Shown here piece by piece: positions 41,336 through 54,315 of a DNA stretch of 64,000 bases. Position numbers and translations under genes: made by a program. Origin of the DNA: Chrysomallon squamiferum. Lineage: Eukaryota > Mollusca > Gastropoda > Neomphalida > Peltospiridae. How positions within the stretch are numbered: position 1 is the stretch's first letter; each line of letters starts with the position of its first letter. The stretch lies in assembly GCA_012295275.1 (NCBI GenBank), contig CM022665.1, positions 35,537,022 through 35,601,021 of the forward strand. Direction: 5' to 3'. The notes under the pieces were generated by a model. That model was not told the DNA's origin. It saw only the letters and a list, made by a program, of their open reading frames with translations, and made no database searches.

Positions 41336-42389
41336 CAAGCGCACCTGCTCTTAATTGAGCATGCTCACTCGAAATATAATATTTCTAAACTGACATGGCT
41401 TACATCTCTTTGCCATATTTTTTTTTAAATTACGTCAGTACTAGTTATTATATTCTCATGTTTTTTCTTTAAAAATATTTACAAAGAGAAAGGATGTTAG
41501 TTTTAGATCATTTTAATGATATTAATATAGGAGGTAATGAATCATACGTTTTGTTTTTTTGAACTGATTTATATTATCTCTTTTATTATTATTACTATTA
41601 TTATTTTTATTATTATACCCAAGGAAGTAATAAATAAATAAAAAAAGATAGAAAGAAATAAAAATAAAAATAAAATAAGTGCATGTACCACGAGGACCAT
41701 CAGAACCAAAGTCAGCAACAACAACAACAACAACAACCATAATACTAATGATGATGAAGATAATAATAGCAATAACAAAAAAATATAAAACAAAGTTTAA
41801 TGAAAATTAAAATATCAGCACTAATTTAAAACAATCATAAACGTTTTTGTCACTTCTCAGTTACCTTTTCATTTTCACCATTTTCCATTTTACTAAAAAT
41901 AATTAATATTTTTATGAGACCTAGAAAATGAGAATTCTTTATTTTTTGTTAAACTTGTAAACACTTTTTTTTGTTTTTTTTAAAATCTTCCTCCCTCTTT
42001 TCTTTCTTCTTTTTCCGTTATTTTATTTTATTTTCGCTAAACTAAAACTTCAAATATAAAATATTTTAAATTACTAACAATGAGAGCTATTCTTGGAGAA
42101 GCATACAGATGTGTCATATTAAAAACGTTCGTGAACATTTTTCTTTTTTTTCCCAGGAGTGTAACGTCTTCTAGCTGGCAGCTGCTGTCGAGTGTGTTAA
42201 CAGTTTGACAAGTTTGTTAAAATCTACGAGAAGAAACTAAAATAAAGTTCGTGGATCTCTGACTTACACAAATATAAACACAGGAACTTGTTTTTTTAAA
42301 TACACGAGAAAAACATGATTGACGTATTTAATTTTCTATTTGTTTTTGCTCCGTTAAAATCGCCTGGTAGTTAGACATTGTATCACCCT
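41336..42389. other. AT-rich sequence with TTA and CAA arrays
   Basis: Contains TTA triplets at about 41581-41620, AAAT-like units at about 41630-41675 and CAA triplets at about 41716-41738. Otherwise T-rich and unassigned. Confidence 0.5.
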
Positions 42390-42420
42390 GGTTAATTAAT
42401 TAATTAATTATTTTATTTTG

Positions 42421-42477
<57 letters not shown>

Positions 42478-42550
42478 TATGTATTTGGTGCACCAAAAAT
42501 TCAATTGTTAAAAAAAAAAAAAAAAAAAAAAAAATTGTTTTTTTTTTTTT
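42390..42550. repeat. (TTAA)n, (TTA)n, then A25/T13 foldback
   Basis: TTAA units near 42392-42408, a clean TTA array at about 42420-42476, then an A-run (42510-42534) separated by TTG from a T-run (42538-42550), which can pair. Confidence 0.93.
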
Positions 42551-43185
42551 AATCGGTTGCAAATCAAATAAGTAATTTATTTAAATATTTTCATTTATCT
42601 GATTTATTTATTCGTTTGTCGTTCTTTCTGTATTAATTAATATTTCTTTCATTCTTTCTTCTCAAAACAATTTTAAACTTTCATCTTAAAAAAAATATAA
42701 ATATGCTCTTCATACTTACATTATTTCTTAATTACTGCTTCTTGATTCTTCATTATATAATCCACACTAATTGTTCCTTTTTCAGAAGCAAAACTTTCCT
42801 TTAGTTATGTTCATATGTAACTTTACGAGTCGATAATTATTTTCAAATACAGTTTTCTACAACCAATAACCGATAAAAGTTTTTCCGTATTCATCCGAAA
42901 ACAGTAATATCGACGTTTTACGGAAATTACTTGGTTTTTTCTTTTATCGGGCTTCGTTTGAACGTTTTCAAAATATAAGAGTAACTGGGCCCGGATAATT
43001 TTAAACGCGAGACGATTTGTAAGTATTCTTATCAACATTCGGCCTCCAAGCAATTCACGAAGACCCTCAAACTGTAGTCTCAATTTCAGCTCCAGGTTTC
43101 TTTAACTTTAATGAACTCTATAAAGTATAGGAATGATGTACGGTTCAGTCGTTCGGTATTTATAATAATGCTAACTGTCGGGATT
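42551..43185. other. Unassigned sequence
   Basis: T-rich to about 42780, then a repeat-poor patch at 42830-43090. An 86-codon minus-strand frame there (42823-43083) has no recognisable domain. Confidence 0.45.
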
Positions 43186-43382
43186 AACAACAACAACAAC
43201 AACAACATCAACAATAACAATAATAACGATGATGATAATGATAATGATGATGATGATGAAGACGATGATGATGATGATGATAATAATAATAATAATAATA
43301 ACAATAATAATAATAAGATATGTGTGTATGTGTACGAGTTTGGATGTGTGCATTTGTCTGCGTGTGCGCGCGTGTGTGTGTC
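43186..43382. repeat. Compound (CAA)n-(GAT)n-(AAT)n-(GT)-rich
   Basis: CAA array, GAT array, AAT array to about 43318, then TG/GT-rich alternation with CG steps to 43382. Confidence 0.93.
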
Positions 43383-43479
43383 TGTACATAGAAGGTAGTT
43401 AAAACAAATATATATTGTTTTTCTGCCGCTGGTTGCTCAAATGTTTGATAAATAACAAATGAAAGAAGGAGAATCAATA

Positions 43480-43700
43480 AAGGTTGCAGACCTACATGTT
43501 TGCATGAGTGGCTTTGGTAAGCACCAAATTACACACTGGCAGCCTTATCTTAATCACCGATAATTCTGTTAGACATCTACGCTGGCAGATAAGTTATAAT
43601 CAGCGTTAATGTCGGCTGTTATCAGTACACGTGTAGACACAGCAAATGAACATACACCAGCCGTTTCCTCGCTGTAGAATTATCGCCAGTATTAAGTAAG
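43480..43700. other. Repeat-free island with clustered GATAA/TTATC motifs
   Basis: Several GATA-type motifs lie close together on both strands: CTTATCTTAATC near 43544, CCGATAATTC near 43558, CAGATAAGTTATAATC near 43587 and TTATCAG near 43620. Composition is balanced and there is no open frame of note. This looks more like a cis-regulatory element than coding sequence, but that is inference. Confidence 0.3.
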
Positions 43701-43749
43701 TATAATGAGAATGTAACTGTTTTATAATTCACGTTCTGGAGAGATAAAA

Positions 43750-43999
43750 GATTTAAAAAAAAAAATAAAAAAAAAATGAAGATAAAAGATACATTCTGTA
43801 GGATTTAAAAGAAAAAAAATGTATTATTATTATTATTTGAATAGTAGATGCCACGACAGTATTTTTTAATGCGTTTCAGAATAAAGCAGTGGTTAGTATT
43901 GTGGCATCAGCGCCTATGTAGACATTATTACTGTTACTGTTTCTACTACTACCGCAGTTATTATTACAACTACTGTTACAACAACAACAATAACCACAA

Positions 44000-44031
<32 letters not shown>

Positions 44032-44330
44032 ATAATAATAATAATAATATAGCTACTACACTACTTACCAGTCCAAGAAATTCTAATTACTACTAAATTT
44101 ACCACTGCTAATTTGATAATTATTAAAGTCACTGCTGCGGCAAGTACTACTAAAAAAAACCCAACTAATACTGCTATGGTTGCAAAAACAACTACTGCTA
44201 TCATCATGAGCAATACAGCAGTAACTACAAAACAGTTATACTAATACTGTTGCTAATACTACTACTATTACTACTACTACTACTACTATTACTATTACGG
44301 CTATTATTACCGCTACTATTTCTACTATAA
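43750..44330. repeat. A-runs, TTA run and long decayed TAC array
   Basis: A-rich patches at 43754-43776 and a TTA run at 43821-43838. CAA, ACT and AAT triplets are clean at about 43977-44048, and decayed TAC/ACT triplets continue to about 44330. Confidence 0.8.
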
Positions 44331-44779
44331 CTTACTTCATTTTCAGACAGAAATTAAATAGCCTACAAGCCGTTCCAATATTCTGTAAAACATAACCATT
44401 ACTATATCTTAGGCTATAAAAAATTAATTGCAATTCCTTGTTTCTATTTTTGTTCTATATTAACTTGGCATACTCTGTTGCTTTCCTTCGTGAAAGACTA
44501 CTCATAATGGGAACCATACCTCCAAGAACAAATTCTATATAGTTCTTCCAGATTGCATAATACAGAGGAATGTGGCTATTAAATACACACACACATATGT
44601 AGAGACACACATACAAACACAAACGTGCACACACACACACACACAGATAGATGGTACGTATAATATCTTGGTTTGTGATTAACATTTTGGTTGATTCTCT
44701 CGGGATTAAGAATATGAATGAGTGTATTTTTGAAAACTAAATAGCAAATGCAAACGTTATTCCTCCGATAAATTCTCAA
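44331..44779. other. Unassigned sequence with a CA-rich patch
   Basis: CA-rich alternation at about 44584-44647, otherwise unique. Minus-strand frames across the CA tract are artefacts. Confidence 0.5.
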
Positions 44780-44929
44780 ACTTCAGTTTCCTAATGGAAA
44801 TAAAATTCAGTGCAGATGAGATTTTCAGTAGCTTTGTCCCGATAAACTTAATTATTTTAATAAAAACTTAGCTCAGTACTTCAGTGCAGGTTAAGTTTAA
44901 TATTTTTACCGCAAATAAATTGTATATCT

Positions 44930-44970
<41 letters not shown>

Positions 44971-45110
44971 CAGTAGTGAACATCAAATTTTAGGTAAATA
45001 ATATTCAGCATGTGTCTCAAATATATTTCAGTAATTTACTGTAAATAAATCTCAGAAATTCAGAAACCCATAATTCAGTTTCTGTGCAAATAAAGCAAAT
45101 AAATAAAATT
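44780..45110. repeat. Decayed tandem repeat (about 45-bp spacing) split by a GT array
   Basis: A motif of the form GCAAATAAA with TTCAGT nearby recurs near 44793, 44838, 44910, 44992, 45040 and 45085. Intervals are about 45, 72, 82, 48 and 45. The 82-bp interval contains the (GT)n tract at 44936-44968. Subtracting the GT tract brings it near the unit length. Confidence 0.5.
44936..44968. repeat. (GT)n microsatellite
   Basis: Uninterrupted GT tract of about 33 bp lying inside the decayed 45-bp repeat. Confidence 0.95.
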
Positions 45111-46940
45111 ATATATATTTTGTAATACAAGTAAAATGATATACAGAAGAAATTCATTTCATTTCTCAAAGTAACGTTTTCGAAAACAAATTACTTTTAA
45201 CAATAGATTCCCGAAGAACTCAGCATTTATCTCTCCGTATTATGTAAATTCTACAGCATGGTTATAATTCTTTTAGAATAAACCGTAATGCACTGTCTTA
45301 AGTGAGATAAAGCGAAATATGTTAATATATTCTTTATTATACCCTAATATCATTCTCTAATTCGTTTTAGACTATCACTTTCATAATAAGACATATAAAG
45401 TATCAGACAAAATAGAGCATGTTAACTTTTGTAGTGAAATAAATGTGTCTAATGCAGAAAAGTGAAATGGTAATTATATTTTTGTGTGTTACTGACTAGA
45501 TGAAAATCAGTACTAATGTGTCCATGCGTACATACATACATACAAGAGGAACATATATGTAGACAGATACGCAGATGAACATACAGATATATCTATTATA
45601 CATATAGACACAGTCTGGTACAAACATGCCTGAAATGGCAAGAAAGGTTATAAATCACGTTTTTTTTTTTCTCCTTCTGTTTATTCGTTTAACTGTCAAA
45701 AACTATCAACTTTAGAGTTCTGCGATGCTATATTCAACTTGTTGCTTTCATTATTCAGTCTCATTTCAGAACAGCTTACAAGTTTGATGGTGCATACCGT
45801 TTCTCTTTTAGTTCGTAACATGAAATCGTCCAGACAAATCAGTTCAATTTATTTTTTGAAAAAGGAAACGCGTCTTTCATCAAGCTTCCTCGAAGGGAAG
45901 ACGGAGGTTTATGTTTACAATTAATTACAGGTTTGTGTATACAATCGACCATCGACCATTTCGTCAGCTGATATCCAAGGTAACACTGGTTTTTTGTGTG
46001 GTTTTCTTTCTTTGGAAACATCCTACTTCTGTTACCAGGCACAGATACCTGGATCCAGAAATTCGCTTTGTCCAGGTGGCCGACATACCTACTTGACAGT
46101 TGCAAGATGTAAAAGAAAAATAAATTTTACACATGATGGAGGTATTTGCAGAGTATCAGTAAAGATCGGTGATTATTTTGTGAAGAATGTGAACTTTGGT
46201 GTGTCTGTCTCTAACTCGAACCGTTGGTGCGTGTAAGTGGATTGAGAATAGCTGTGGAGAAGAATTTTGTTCATTTATAAAAGAAACATATTCGTTCAAG
46301 ATTTTGAGGGCGATAGGATGATAGAAAAGATATGGAGACTGGCAAGGAAAATTTAATGATCGCATATTGTTAAAACTTAAGGCAAAGACTAATTATCAAC
46401 TATTTAACTCAGTATGAAGGTGGAAAAAGTATACTGATCCATGCCATAGTCTCTCGGGAATTTTTATGCATACTTTTAACAAACAGAAATGGAGATCTGA
46501 GATGATATATATATATATTTCGACTGTTAAAAGAATTAATAAATTGATTTATTGGAAATGAAACCAGGATACTATATGGAATGAATATATATACTTACAT
46601 TCCATTTTTTCTTTTAAATCGTTTCAAACTTTATCTTGTTAAAATTTCATCGGCAAACTAACTGGTCATTCCCCCATTAAGCTATGACCTTCTGTTTTGT
46701 GAAAAAGTCAAGAGAATGTTGACCGAATTTTAGGATATCCACGTTATAGATCGGCTCGTTTTAGGTCCCAGTCAATTTAGCATTCTTTAATACTGGGATA
46801 AGGAACCTGTTGACTTCGCAGATGCGGAGGATCAGTCGATCGAAAGATCGTTTTGTCTTCATTGTTAAAAAAGCGTTCAAGAAGGCCAACAACATTTAAT
46901 ATTAATCATTTATTAATTATTTTAACAGTTCTATCATTAG
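45111..46940. other. Unassigned sequence, 1.8 kb
   Basis: Short CATA units near 45528 and a T-run near 45660. Overlapping 60-88-codon frames at 45739-46365 on both strands show no recognisable domain. Confidence 0.45.
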
Positions 46941-46989
46941 GTCTCTATGATTTTTCAATAGTTCGTATGTTTCTTTTATTATGTGAAGT

Positions 46990-47500
46990 CGAAGATGAAC
47001 TTGATTGAAAAGCTGCAGTATCCTTAGTTTAACAATCAGTTTTATTTATTAAGTGCGCTGTCCAAAATTTAAGTCAATCAATTCATTGCGTATAGTATCC
47101 TTATTTGAATAATCGTTTCGTTCACTCTTCGTATTATTCATTGTTTAATATTCAGAGAATCAAATCATTCAGTGCAGCATCCTTACTTAAATAATCAACA
47201 AATCATTTACTTCATTTGATTTAGTATCCTAGTTTAACAGTCAAACAATCATGACACTCATTTAGTGCGTTATCCTTGGTTTAATAGTATTTTAAATCAT
47301 ACGATTAGAGTTTAATAATGTTTATTTCATTCTTTTGGCGTAGTATCTTTACTTTAATCAGCACTAAATCGTTTTATTCATCTTGGTTTCGTTTTCAGTA
47401 AATCAATTTATTAATTCTTTTAATAGTTTAAGTATCATTTAATTCATTCAGTATAGTATCTAAATACTCAGTGAATCACTTCATTCATTGTTTGTAATTT
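46990..47500. repeat. Decayed tandem repeat built on AGTATCCTTAGTTTAA
   Basis: Versions of GCAGTATCCTTAGTTTAA followed by AATCA and TTCATT recur near 47018, 47058, 47095, 47131, 47177, 47224, 47270, 47343, 47383, 47432 and 47456. Spacings are mostly 36-49 bp. Two interval classes (about 37-40 and 46-47) suggest a composite or indel-shifted unit. No open frame is preserved. Confidence 0.6.
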
Positions 47501-48653
47501 AAAGTTATTTCAATTAGTAGGCAGATTTATATGCCTTCGGGCTTGGTTAGGAGATAAAAAGTGAATTCTAATGCACGGTTCTTTAACGAGAGTCAGCTAT
47601 TTGACTCAGTAATGCAATTACAATTCAAAGATACAAGGTAAGCAGATGAAATCCAAATATCAGCCTTTTGAATCATAGATCCAGTCAAAAAGTGGATTTA
47701 ATCAAAGAGAAGAAACGATTACTTCTTTAACAGATCAGAAACTCTTGCATCCATCTTTCTTTGATTTTTTTTTTTTCTCGAGAATAATATATATATATAT
47801 TTTTGGCTCTTGGCTTAAATTATTATTATTTATATATAAATAACAAGACGAAAACAAGTCGCCTTATTCACGTTACAGTAATTGTGCGATATTTGTTATT
47901 ATTATTATTATTATTTTAAAGTTGGCTGAATGAATAGAGGATTCATTTTTCACCAAAGTCACTTTTTCACTTTGATTCACAGCTCTTTATTAATCTCTCA
48001 TGATTCTGTTTATAAATACAAAACACATGGTTTATCATCAGAAGCAGTCGCCTTAACGGATACGCCTTGCATGTAATTTATGTTTCATAAATCTCCCTCT
48101 ACTGAAGTCTTTACTTGATCATTCAGGTGGACCGGTAATTAACAAATTTGGATGTCAATAACTGGCTTCAGCCAACCTCAACACTCGTAAAGAGAAACTT
48201 GAACCTAGATTAATAAACACATACAAATAACATACATGCATGAATGCATGTGCGCGCACACACACACATGTTTTAGGTCATTTGCTATCTGTGAACAATG
48301 TGTTTACCACAGTTTAATAAAACTGAAAAAAATATACGGTCCTGTCATTACTGAAATATAAATACTAATATATCTGGAAATCCAGATACCCGCGCCTAGG
48401 AAGAATATGTTAAAATATGAAGTGTATGCTAACCGTATCATATGAAATATCCTTCATATAATAAGATACGATTAAGAAAAATTCTGATTTCATGCGAGGT
48501 AAGCCAGACCGTGGGACTGATCAAAATAATATACCTAAATCATTTTTAAAGACTGTGACTAAAACATTATTCTTAGTATCTATTATTAAATCATGTAAGT
48601 AACCTCTAATAGAATTCTACAGTTAAGCTAAATTCTAGTGTTCTTTTTTTATT
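47501..48653. other. Unassigned sequence
   Basis: T-run near 47767, TA run near 47789, and TTA units at about 47897-47917. Otherwise unique. Confidence 0.45.
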
Positions 48654-48678
48654 TATGTATTTATTTTATTTTATTTTA

Positions 48679-48718
<40 letters not shown>

Positions 48719-48760
48719 GTTATTATTATTATTATTATTATTATATTATTTTATTATTTT
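48654..48760. repeat. (TTTTA)n-(TTA)n microsatellite
   Basis: TTTTA units followed by a TTA array with one TTG interruption near 48719. Confidence 0.94.
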
Positions 48761-49329
48761 CTTCACGAGAAACAGAACATTTCTAATTAAGCGTTAATAA
48801 CAAAAATGCACTTATAAATATAAAACGAACCATCTTTATAAGCAAAGCATTAAACTCGCACACAGAAACGATACATCATCTCTCTCTGTGTAAATATAAT
48901 CATTATTAAACATTTCAAAATGATAATTATCGCAAAGATTAACTGTGGGTGAAATTCACTTGCCGTTTTGTGCACGTTAAATAATGGTTTGACTGTAGCG
49001 ATGTGTAACACAAATTCCGCTAACTCGATCATCTGTATTTCATTTTCAGACTTAGAGACACGTGCATGGTTCCCTTCTCTCCACTGTAACGAGGATGATG
49101 CACAGCCTGTGATTGAATTTGTGTGGTGAATGTTCACAGATGAACGGAACAACTCGTACATGTTTTTAATTTACTAATAGGTACAAAACCATGTTTACTC
49201 GGAATCTTCGCCCTTTAGATGACGCTTCGTTAATGATGTTTATCAAGTTAACCAGTGAAAACACCAGCCAGTCTCCCTCTGTCCGTCCTTCTTTTACTGT
49301 TCTCTTTTCCTTTTCTAGCTGCTTTCTTC
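48761..49329. other. Unassigned sequence
   Basis: Repeat-poor. A 103-codon minus-strand frame (48850-49161) has no recognisable domain, and its C-terminal half is Ile-rich AT-biased sequence. Not called as a gene. Confidence 0.45.
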
Positions 49330-49339
49330 TCTCTATATA

Positions 49340-49500
<161 letters not shown>

Positions 49501-50484
49501 AGAGGGCAAGAAAAACAGAGGGTGGTTAGAAGAAAGTTCTTTACCTATCTAAGCTTTCAACCATTATATAGACGATGTTTCTACAAATCAGTCCATCCAC
49601 CTACCCAGATAGGTGTACATATGTAAACTAGTCTAGGTCTTTTCCTACATCTGTTCCTTGATTATTTTCTTTCACACACATTCAGTATATTTTATTTATT
49701 ATAATTGTCTGCACAATATCTTTTTTCATCAGCGTTTTATCTTTTGATTCAATTTAATTTTTGAAAACTATATTTCAAAATTCTTTAAATTCGTGTAAAC
49801 GTTATAAGCCAAAAAACCGTAAAGAACTTTTATTATCGACATTATTTTATCTAAGCATTCTAGAATTTCTCTATTTTTATTTCTCTCGTGTAAAACTTAT
49901 AAACCAATTTTAAAGATATTTCAGTTTCGATATAAATTTTTTTAAATTCACTGTGTCTAAAATTTCTCATGTATATCATCAAAATTTCTTCACTGACATA
50001 CATTTCAGATCCTCGGAAAATTACGTCGACATTTGAGTCTGTGGGCGGCAAATTCTACCTGAAATCAATTTTGAAATCTCTGCGTTGATTTGATACGTGA
50101 ACTCGTAGAAAGGTCACCTCCCGACTTGACACACAATACGTAGTCATATTAACCATATTTACTGCATCGTTAACATTTATAAACGATGAAACAGAAATAA
50201 AAAATATAAAGCTGAAAACCAGAACGGGCTGGTAAGATTAAAGTGTGTTTTTTTTTTATATATTAGAGTAAAATAAATTACGCGAGCGCACACACACAAA
50301 CACATACACAGATAATTTCTTTTAAAGTGCTATTACCGACAATACAGTAAATATTTTTTTATTTCTTTTTTTTGTCTTCTTTTTTCCTTTTCTTTTTTCT
50401 TTTTTAAATTCTTTAATAAAAAACTAAACGAAATAATGAAAGAAAGAAGCAAACAAACAAAGAAGTAAGTAAGTGAGAAAGTAA
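49501..50484. other. Unassigned AT-rich sequence
   Basis: Unique apart from a T/C-rich patch at 50350-50410. Confidence 0.45.
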
Positions 50485-50485
50485 A

Positions 50486-50525
<40 letters not shown>

Positions 50526-50528
50526 ATA
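50485..50528. repeat. (AAAT)n microsatellite
   Basis: AAAT units preceded by AAGT-like units. Confidence 0.94.
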
Positions 50529-53280
50529 CCAGCAATTTTTAATCTCCAACAGATTTGACAGTTTAATAGTAAAATTAATAAAATAATTGAAATTATAAAA
50601 CTAAGTAAAGTTTAAAAAATGTAATCTGAAATTCAAGGTAAGTAACTCCTTCGCGTGTTCACAGTGAACAAGATTACATCATCTGCATAAATGATTGTCT
50701 ACATAATGAACGAGGGTATAAGTATCAAGTTAAAGATCGAAACAGCTCTTCACTTGAAAACTATTGAATGTTGGCAGTAGCAGGTACAAAAATAACTCAA
50801 ACATTTCCAGACTAAGTGGACGAGTCGACCATCTCGTCATCAAGTGTTTGTTATGTCTTCTCCCCTAGAGATTAATAACGTACATCTTTTCTTATCTCAC
50901 ATACACTCGTCTCCATTAACTTCTCAGTGGCTATCTCTGATTCCCGGGAAGCCGTCACGACACCTCACCCAGGAGTAGTGACTCCCCGGGGTATATTTGG
51001 TCGAGTGGCAAGTCAGATGTGCTTTGTTAGTTAATCAAAGAGGAAATCATTATATTGACAGTCGTAATACATTTAGCTTAGGAGTGTTTCTCAATTATTG
51101 GTATGTTCGCAAAATATTCTGTTGTGATGTCCCTGAACTAAAGTGTATGTGTGTTATGTTTGTTTATGTGTGTATATATGTATGTATGTATGTATATGTT
51201 TATATGCACGCATAAATTCATCTATGTGTAATTACATCTAAATATACATCTGTACTTATATCATTGTTATTGTCTGTGATGTTGTTGCTTTTGCAACTAA
51301 AATGTGGTTCCTAGAATTTGCAAAAGAAGTAATTTTTAGGACATGGATGATATATCAAATAACGATGAATACTTCCACATACGCTATGTTCACACAAACG
51401 TAATGTACACATAAATGCTTGATTATCATTGTGGAATTTAGTTCTTTTGCGAGGGATTATGACAAAGTTACTTTATTTGATCAATACCCTAAATCAAATG
51501 AACGGACGAAGTCTGACGGAATAGAAATGGAATTTTAGACCCGGGAGTTCAATATGTAAGTGACTTCAGTTTCAATCCCATAATAGTTTTCATGAAATAT
51601 ATGGTCGTTGCTTCTTTTTCTAGGTTCCGCTTTCCTTTTTTATCGTTTTCTGAAACACAAAGTAAGCAAATATCTGTAATAGTTTTCATAGATTTTTTTA
51701 TTATGTGAAAATGGATTTTTTAAAGGTTCCTTAGACTGCAGACTTTTTATGATTTGAAAATACAGATCATTGGCAACCGACAATGTTTTTTTTTTTTTTT
51801 TTAATATTTGTTTTTATTACTATTATTATTATTATTATTATTATTTAGTTGCTGTTGGTGCCGTTGCTGTTTTTGACATCTTCATCAACATCAGCGTGAA
51901 TATCATCATCATTAACCAAATAAACCGAACAATCATATACATACTCTGTTCTCACTTCCGTTCAATAGTACATTCTCTAACCAACAGAAGACGAAGTATT
52001 AGGATAGAACCTTTGCTACGTTTATCAAGTTAGACGTCAAACTGATACTAATGAAACAAAATTCTTGCATATCATTAAACAAATTCCTTTTATTTAAACT
52101 TCAAGGTCAAAATATTCTGCCATTTTTATTTCATTGTGAACTCTTCTCCCTACACCATTTGTTTCTGGGGTTTTTTTTTTTTTTTTACTTTCACGTAACC
52201 AGCCGAGTTCTTCAAAGGAGAAAAAAAAAAGTAAAGATAAACATCAGCCCTGAATCGGCTTCTCGACGCTAGGAATAACTGACAGTATTACCGCATGATT
52301 ATGAGAAAACCAATTTAATTTACTTTACTGCTGTGCAACAAATGACCGCATATGTTCCCTGGCTAATGCGTCACATGTGGTACACGTGCATCCAATCAAG
52401 CCACAGTTTGGAGTTAGGAACTCTTCAGAAGTCGAGCATGAAATTCGAACGCCGTCAGCCATAACATAGTTCTTAGTCGTCTGTTAAAAATTTCTACTTG
52501 CCACGGGGCAGAAATACGAAAACCCGTCCAATTATTTTGTAGGAATTTCAAAATAACAATGTTGTTTGGAAGAATTTACTGACGGAATGCATGTTTGTAC
52601 GTGATCTGTATTCGTGGACATGTTTGAACGGGTGTGAGTGTTTGTGTACGTATATGTGTCTAAGTAAATACATATATTTATGAGTGTTTGTATAATAAGT
52701 AGCAGAAAAGAGAAACAGCAGTATGGCACACACACACAAAAAAAAAGAAGATATAATCTTGAAAATGTTATCTGATACTTGTAAAGAAAATAAGAAGAAA
52801 AAATATACACCCCCCCCAAAAAAAAAACATTGTCGCAGAAATAGCACCCATACACAATGATTTTTAGCGCGAATAACTAGTTTATAATGAAATGATGAGG
52901 TCTTCACACTTTATATTGTTAGGTATGTAGTGGAAGAATTAAAAAGAAAGGTTCCAATTTTATTATAGTTACAAGCTGATTTCTAGAGTCTGTCTCTAAT
53001 ACTGGCTTGCAAAAGTCGTGTCAGTTTCTATTTCTCTAAGAGGTCACACTTAATGAGATATCTCCAAGATGTTGCTGTCAGTTTTAACCTTAACCATACA
53101 AATCACCGGAAACTGAAAACAACAAGAACTGAGATAATAAGAAGACTCCAATATCAGATTTCAAAAGTTTCCAAGAATTCCACAACCTGAACTCTAGATA
53201 CTTCCTATTTATGACAAAATAACAGAATTAAATTGTAAAATATCCTCTAATGATCTTCAGTAGAAAGAGGAAGATAATCA
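50529..53280. other. Unassigned sequence, 2.7 kb, with minor simple repeats
   Basis: TATG units near 51176-51196, a T-run at 51787-51802 with TTA units to 51845, T-runs near 52171, and a C8/A10 run near 52811-52828. A repeat-poor patch lies at 50640-51000, and another at 52230-52530. No gene is recognised. Confidence 0.45.
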
Positions 53281-53465
53281 CCGTGTTATTATTACAACTA
53301 CTATAGTTAACATCACCGCTACCTCTACAACTCCTATCACCACCACCACAACTACTTCTACTACTATTATTACCACAGCAATCACTGCCGCCACTAAAAT
53401 CGTCACCACAAACAACACCGTTACTATTACTACTGCTATCACAATTAACCATCACAATTAACCAA
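53281..53465. repeat. Decayed (TAC/CAC)n triplet region
   Basis: ACT, CAC and TAC triplets with interruptions. It gives a spurious Ser/Gly/Asn-rich minus frame. Confidence 0.75.
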
Positions 53466-54174
53466 TATCATTGTTATTACTATTATAAAAATTTTTTTCT
53501 TAATATTGTTGTTTATTAATCTTGAAATGCACTCTTAGCCTTATTCTTCACAAAATAAAATCACGCAATGAGAACAACAAAATCCATTTCGCTAACATAG
53601 CGTATCCTTATAGAAAACTAAAATTCTGTTAAAATTGATGAATTTTGCAGAACGCAGTGACACCATACACAAAGACCATCACCACCTGCCACAAGCGTTT
53701 GAACATCCGTCACGAACTGTGATTTACAAGGAGCCATAAAAACTTCTTTTCTTTAATGGTTGTTTTCCCTCTTGTAAAAGTTCCGACCGTTATCGCTACA
53801 AACTGTTGATACTGTGGCTCATTCTCTGTTAAAGCAATTCCGTGCCCTCGTCATAACGTTGAAGGAATCATGTTTAAACATCTGTGAAGATAACTTGGAC
53901 AGTAGTAAAAATTTTGTTCCTTTTTTTTTTTTTTTTTGGTAATGATCGGCTATTTTCGAACACCGACTCCTATGAGTCGAAGTACATGTTTTGTGAGTTA
54001 AAAACGTGTCGGCGTAAATTGTACGTGAACGTTTTTCAAAAGAATCATTTTCATGAATCGTTTCATCTCTGTGACTGCTTAGCGCCTACACGTAAAGGTA
54101 ACCAGGTCCGTGATTATGTTTTCGGAAATTCGTTTTTGAGTTTGAAGAGGAAAAAAAAGTAAGAAGAAGAGGAG
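53466..54174. other. Unassigned sequence
   Basis: T-run at 53919-53938. The frame at 53884-54162 starts before the T-run and has no recognisable domain. Confidence 0.45.
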
Positions 54175-54315
54175 ATAGATACTACTGTAACTACTACCAC
54201 TACAACTACTATTACTACTTCTACCATTTCTGTACTACTTCTAGTGCTGTTATTGTTATTATTATCAGTAGTGGTAACAGAAGTAGCAGTGGTAGTAGTA
54301 GTGGCAGTTGTAAAA
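54175..54315. repeat. TAC-type then GTA-type triplets (imperfect inverted repeat)
   Basis: ACT/TAC triplets at about 54180-54245, TTA/TTG in the centre, and GTA/AGT triplets at about 54268-54310. The two arms are roughly complementary. Confidence 0.7.

Noticed and set aside
48850-49161. 103-codon minus-strand open frame as a gene
   Set aside because: No recognisable domain, an AT-driven hydrophobic C-terminal half, and no promoter or splice context. Such a length can occur by chance in 64 kb.
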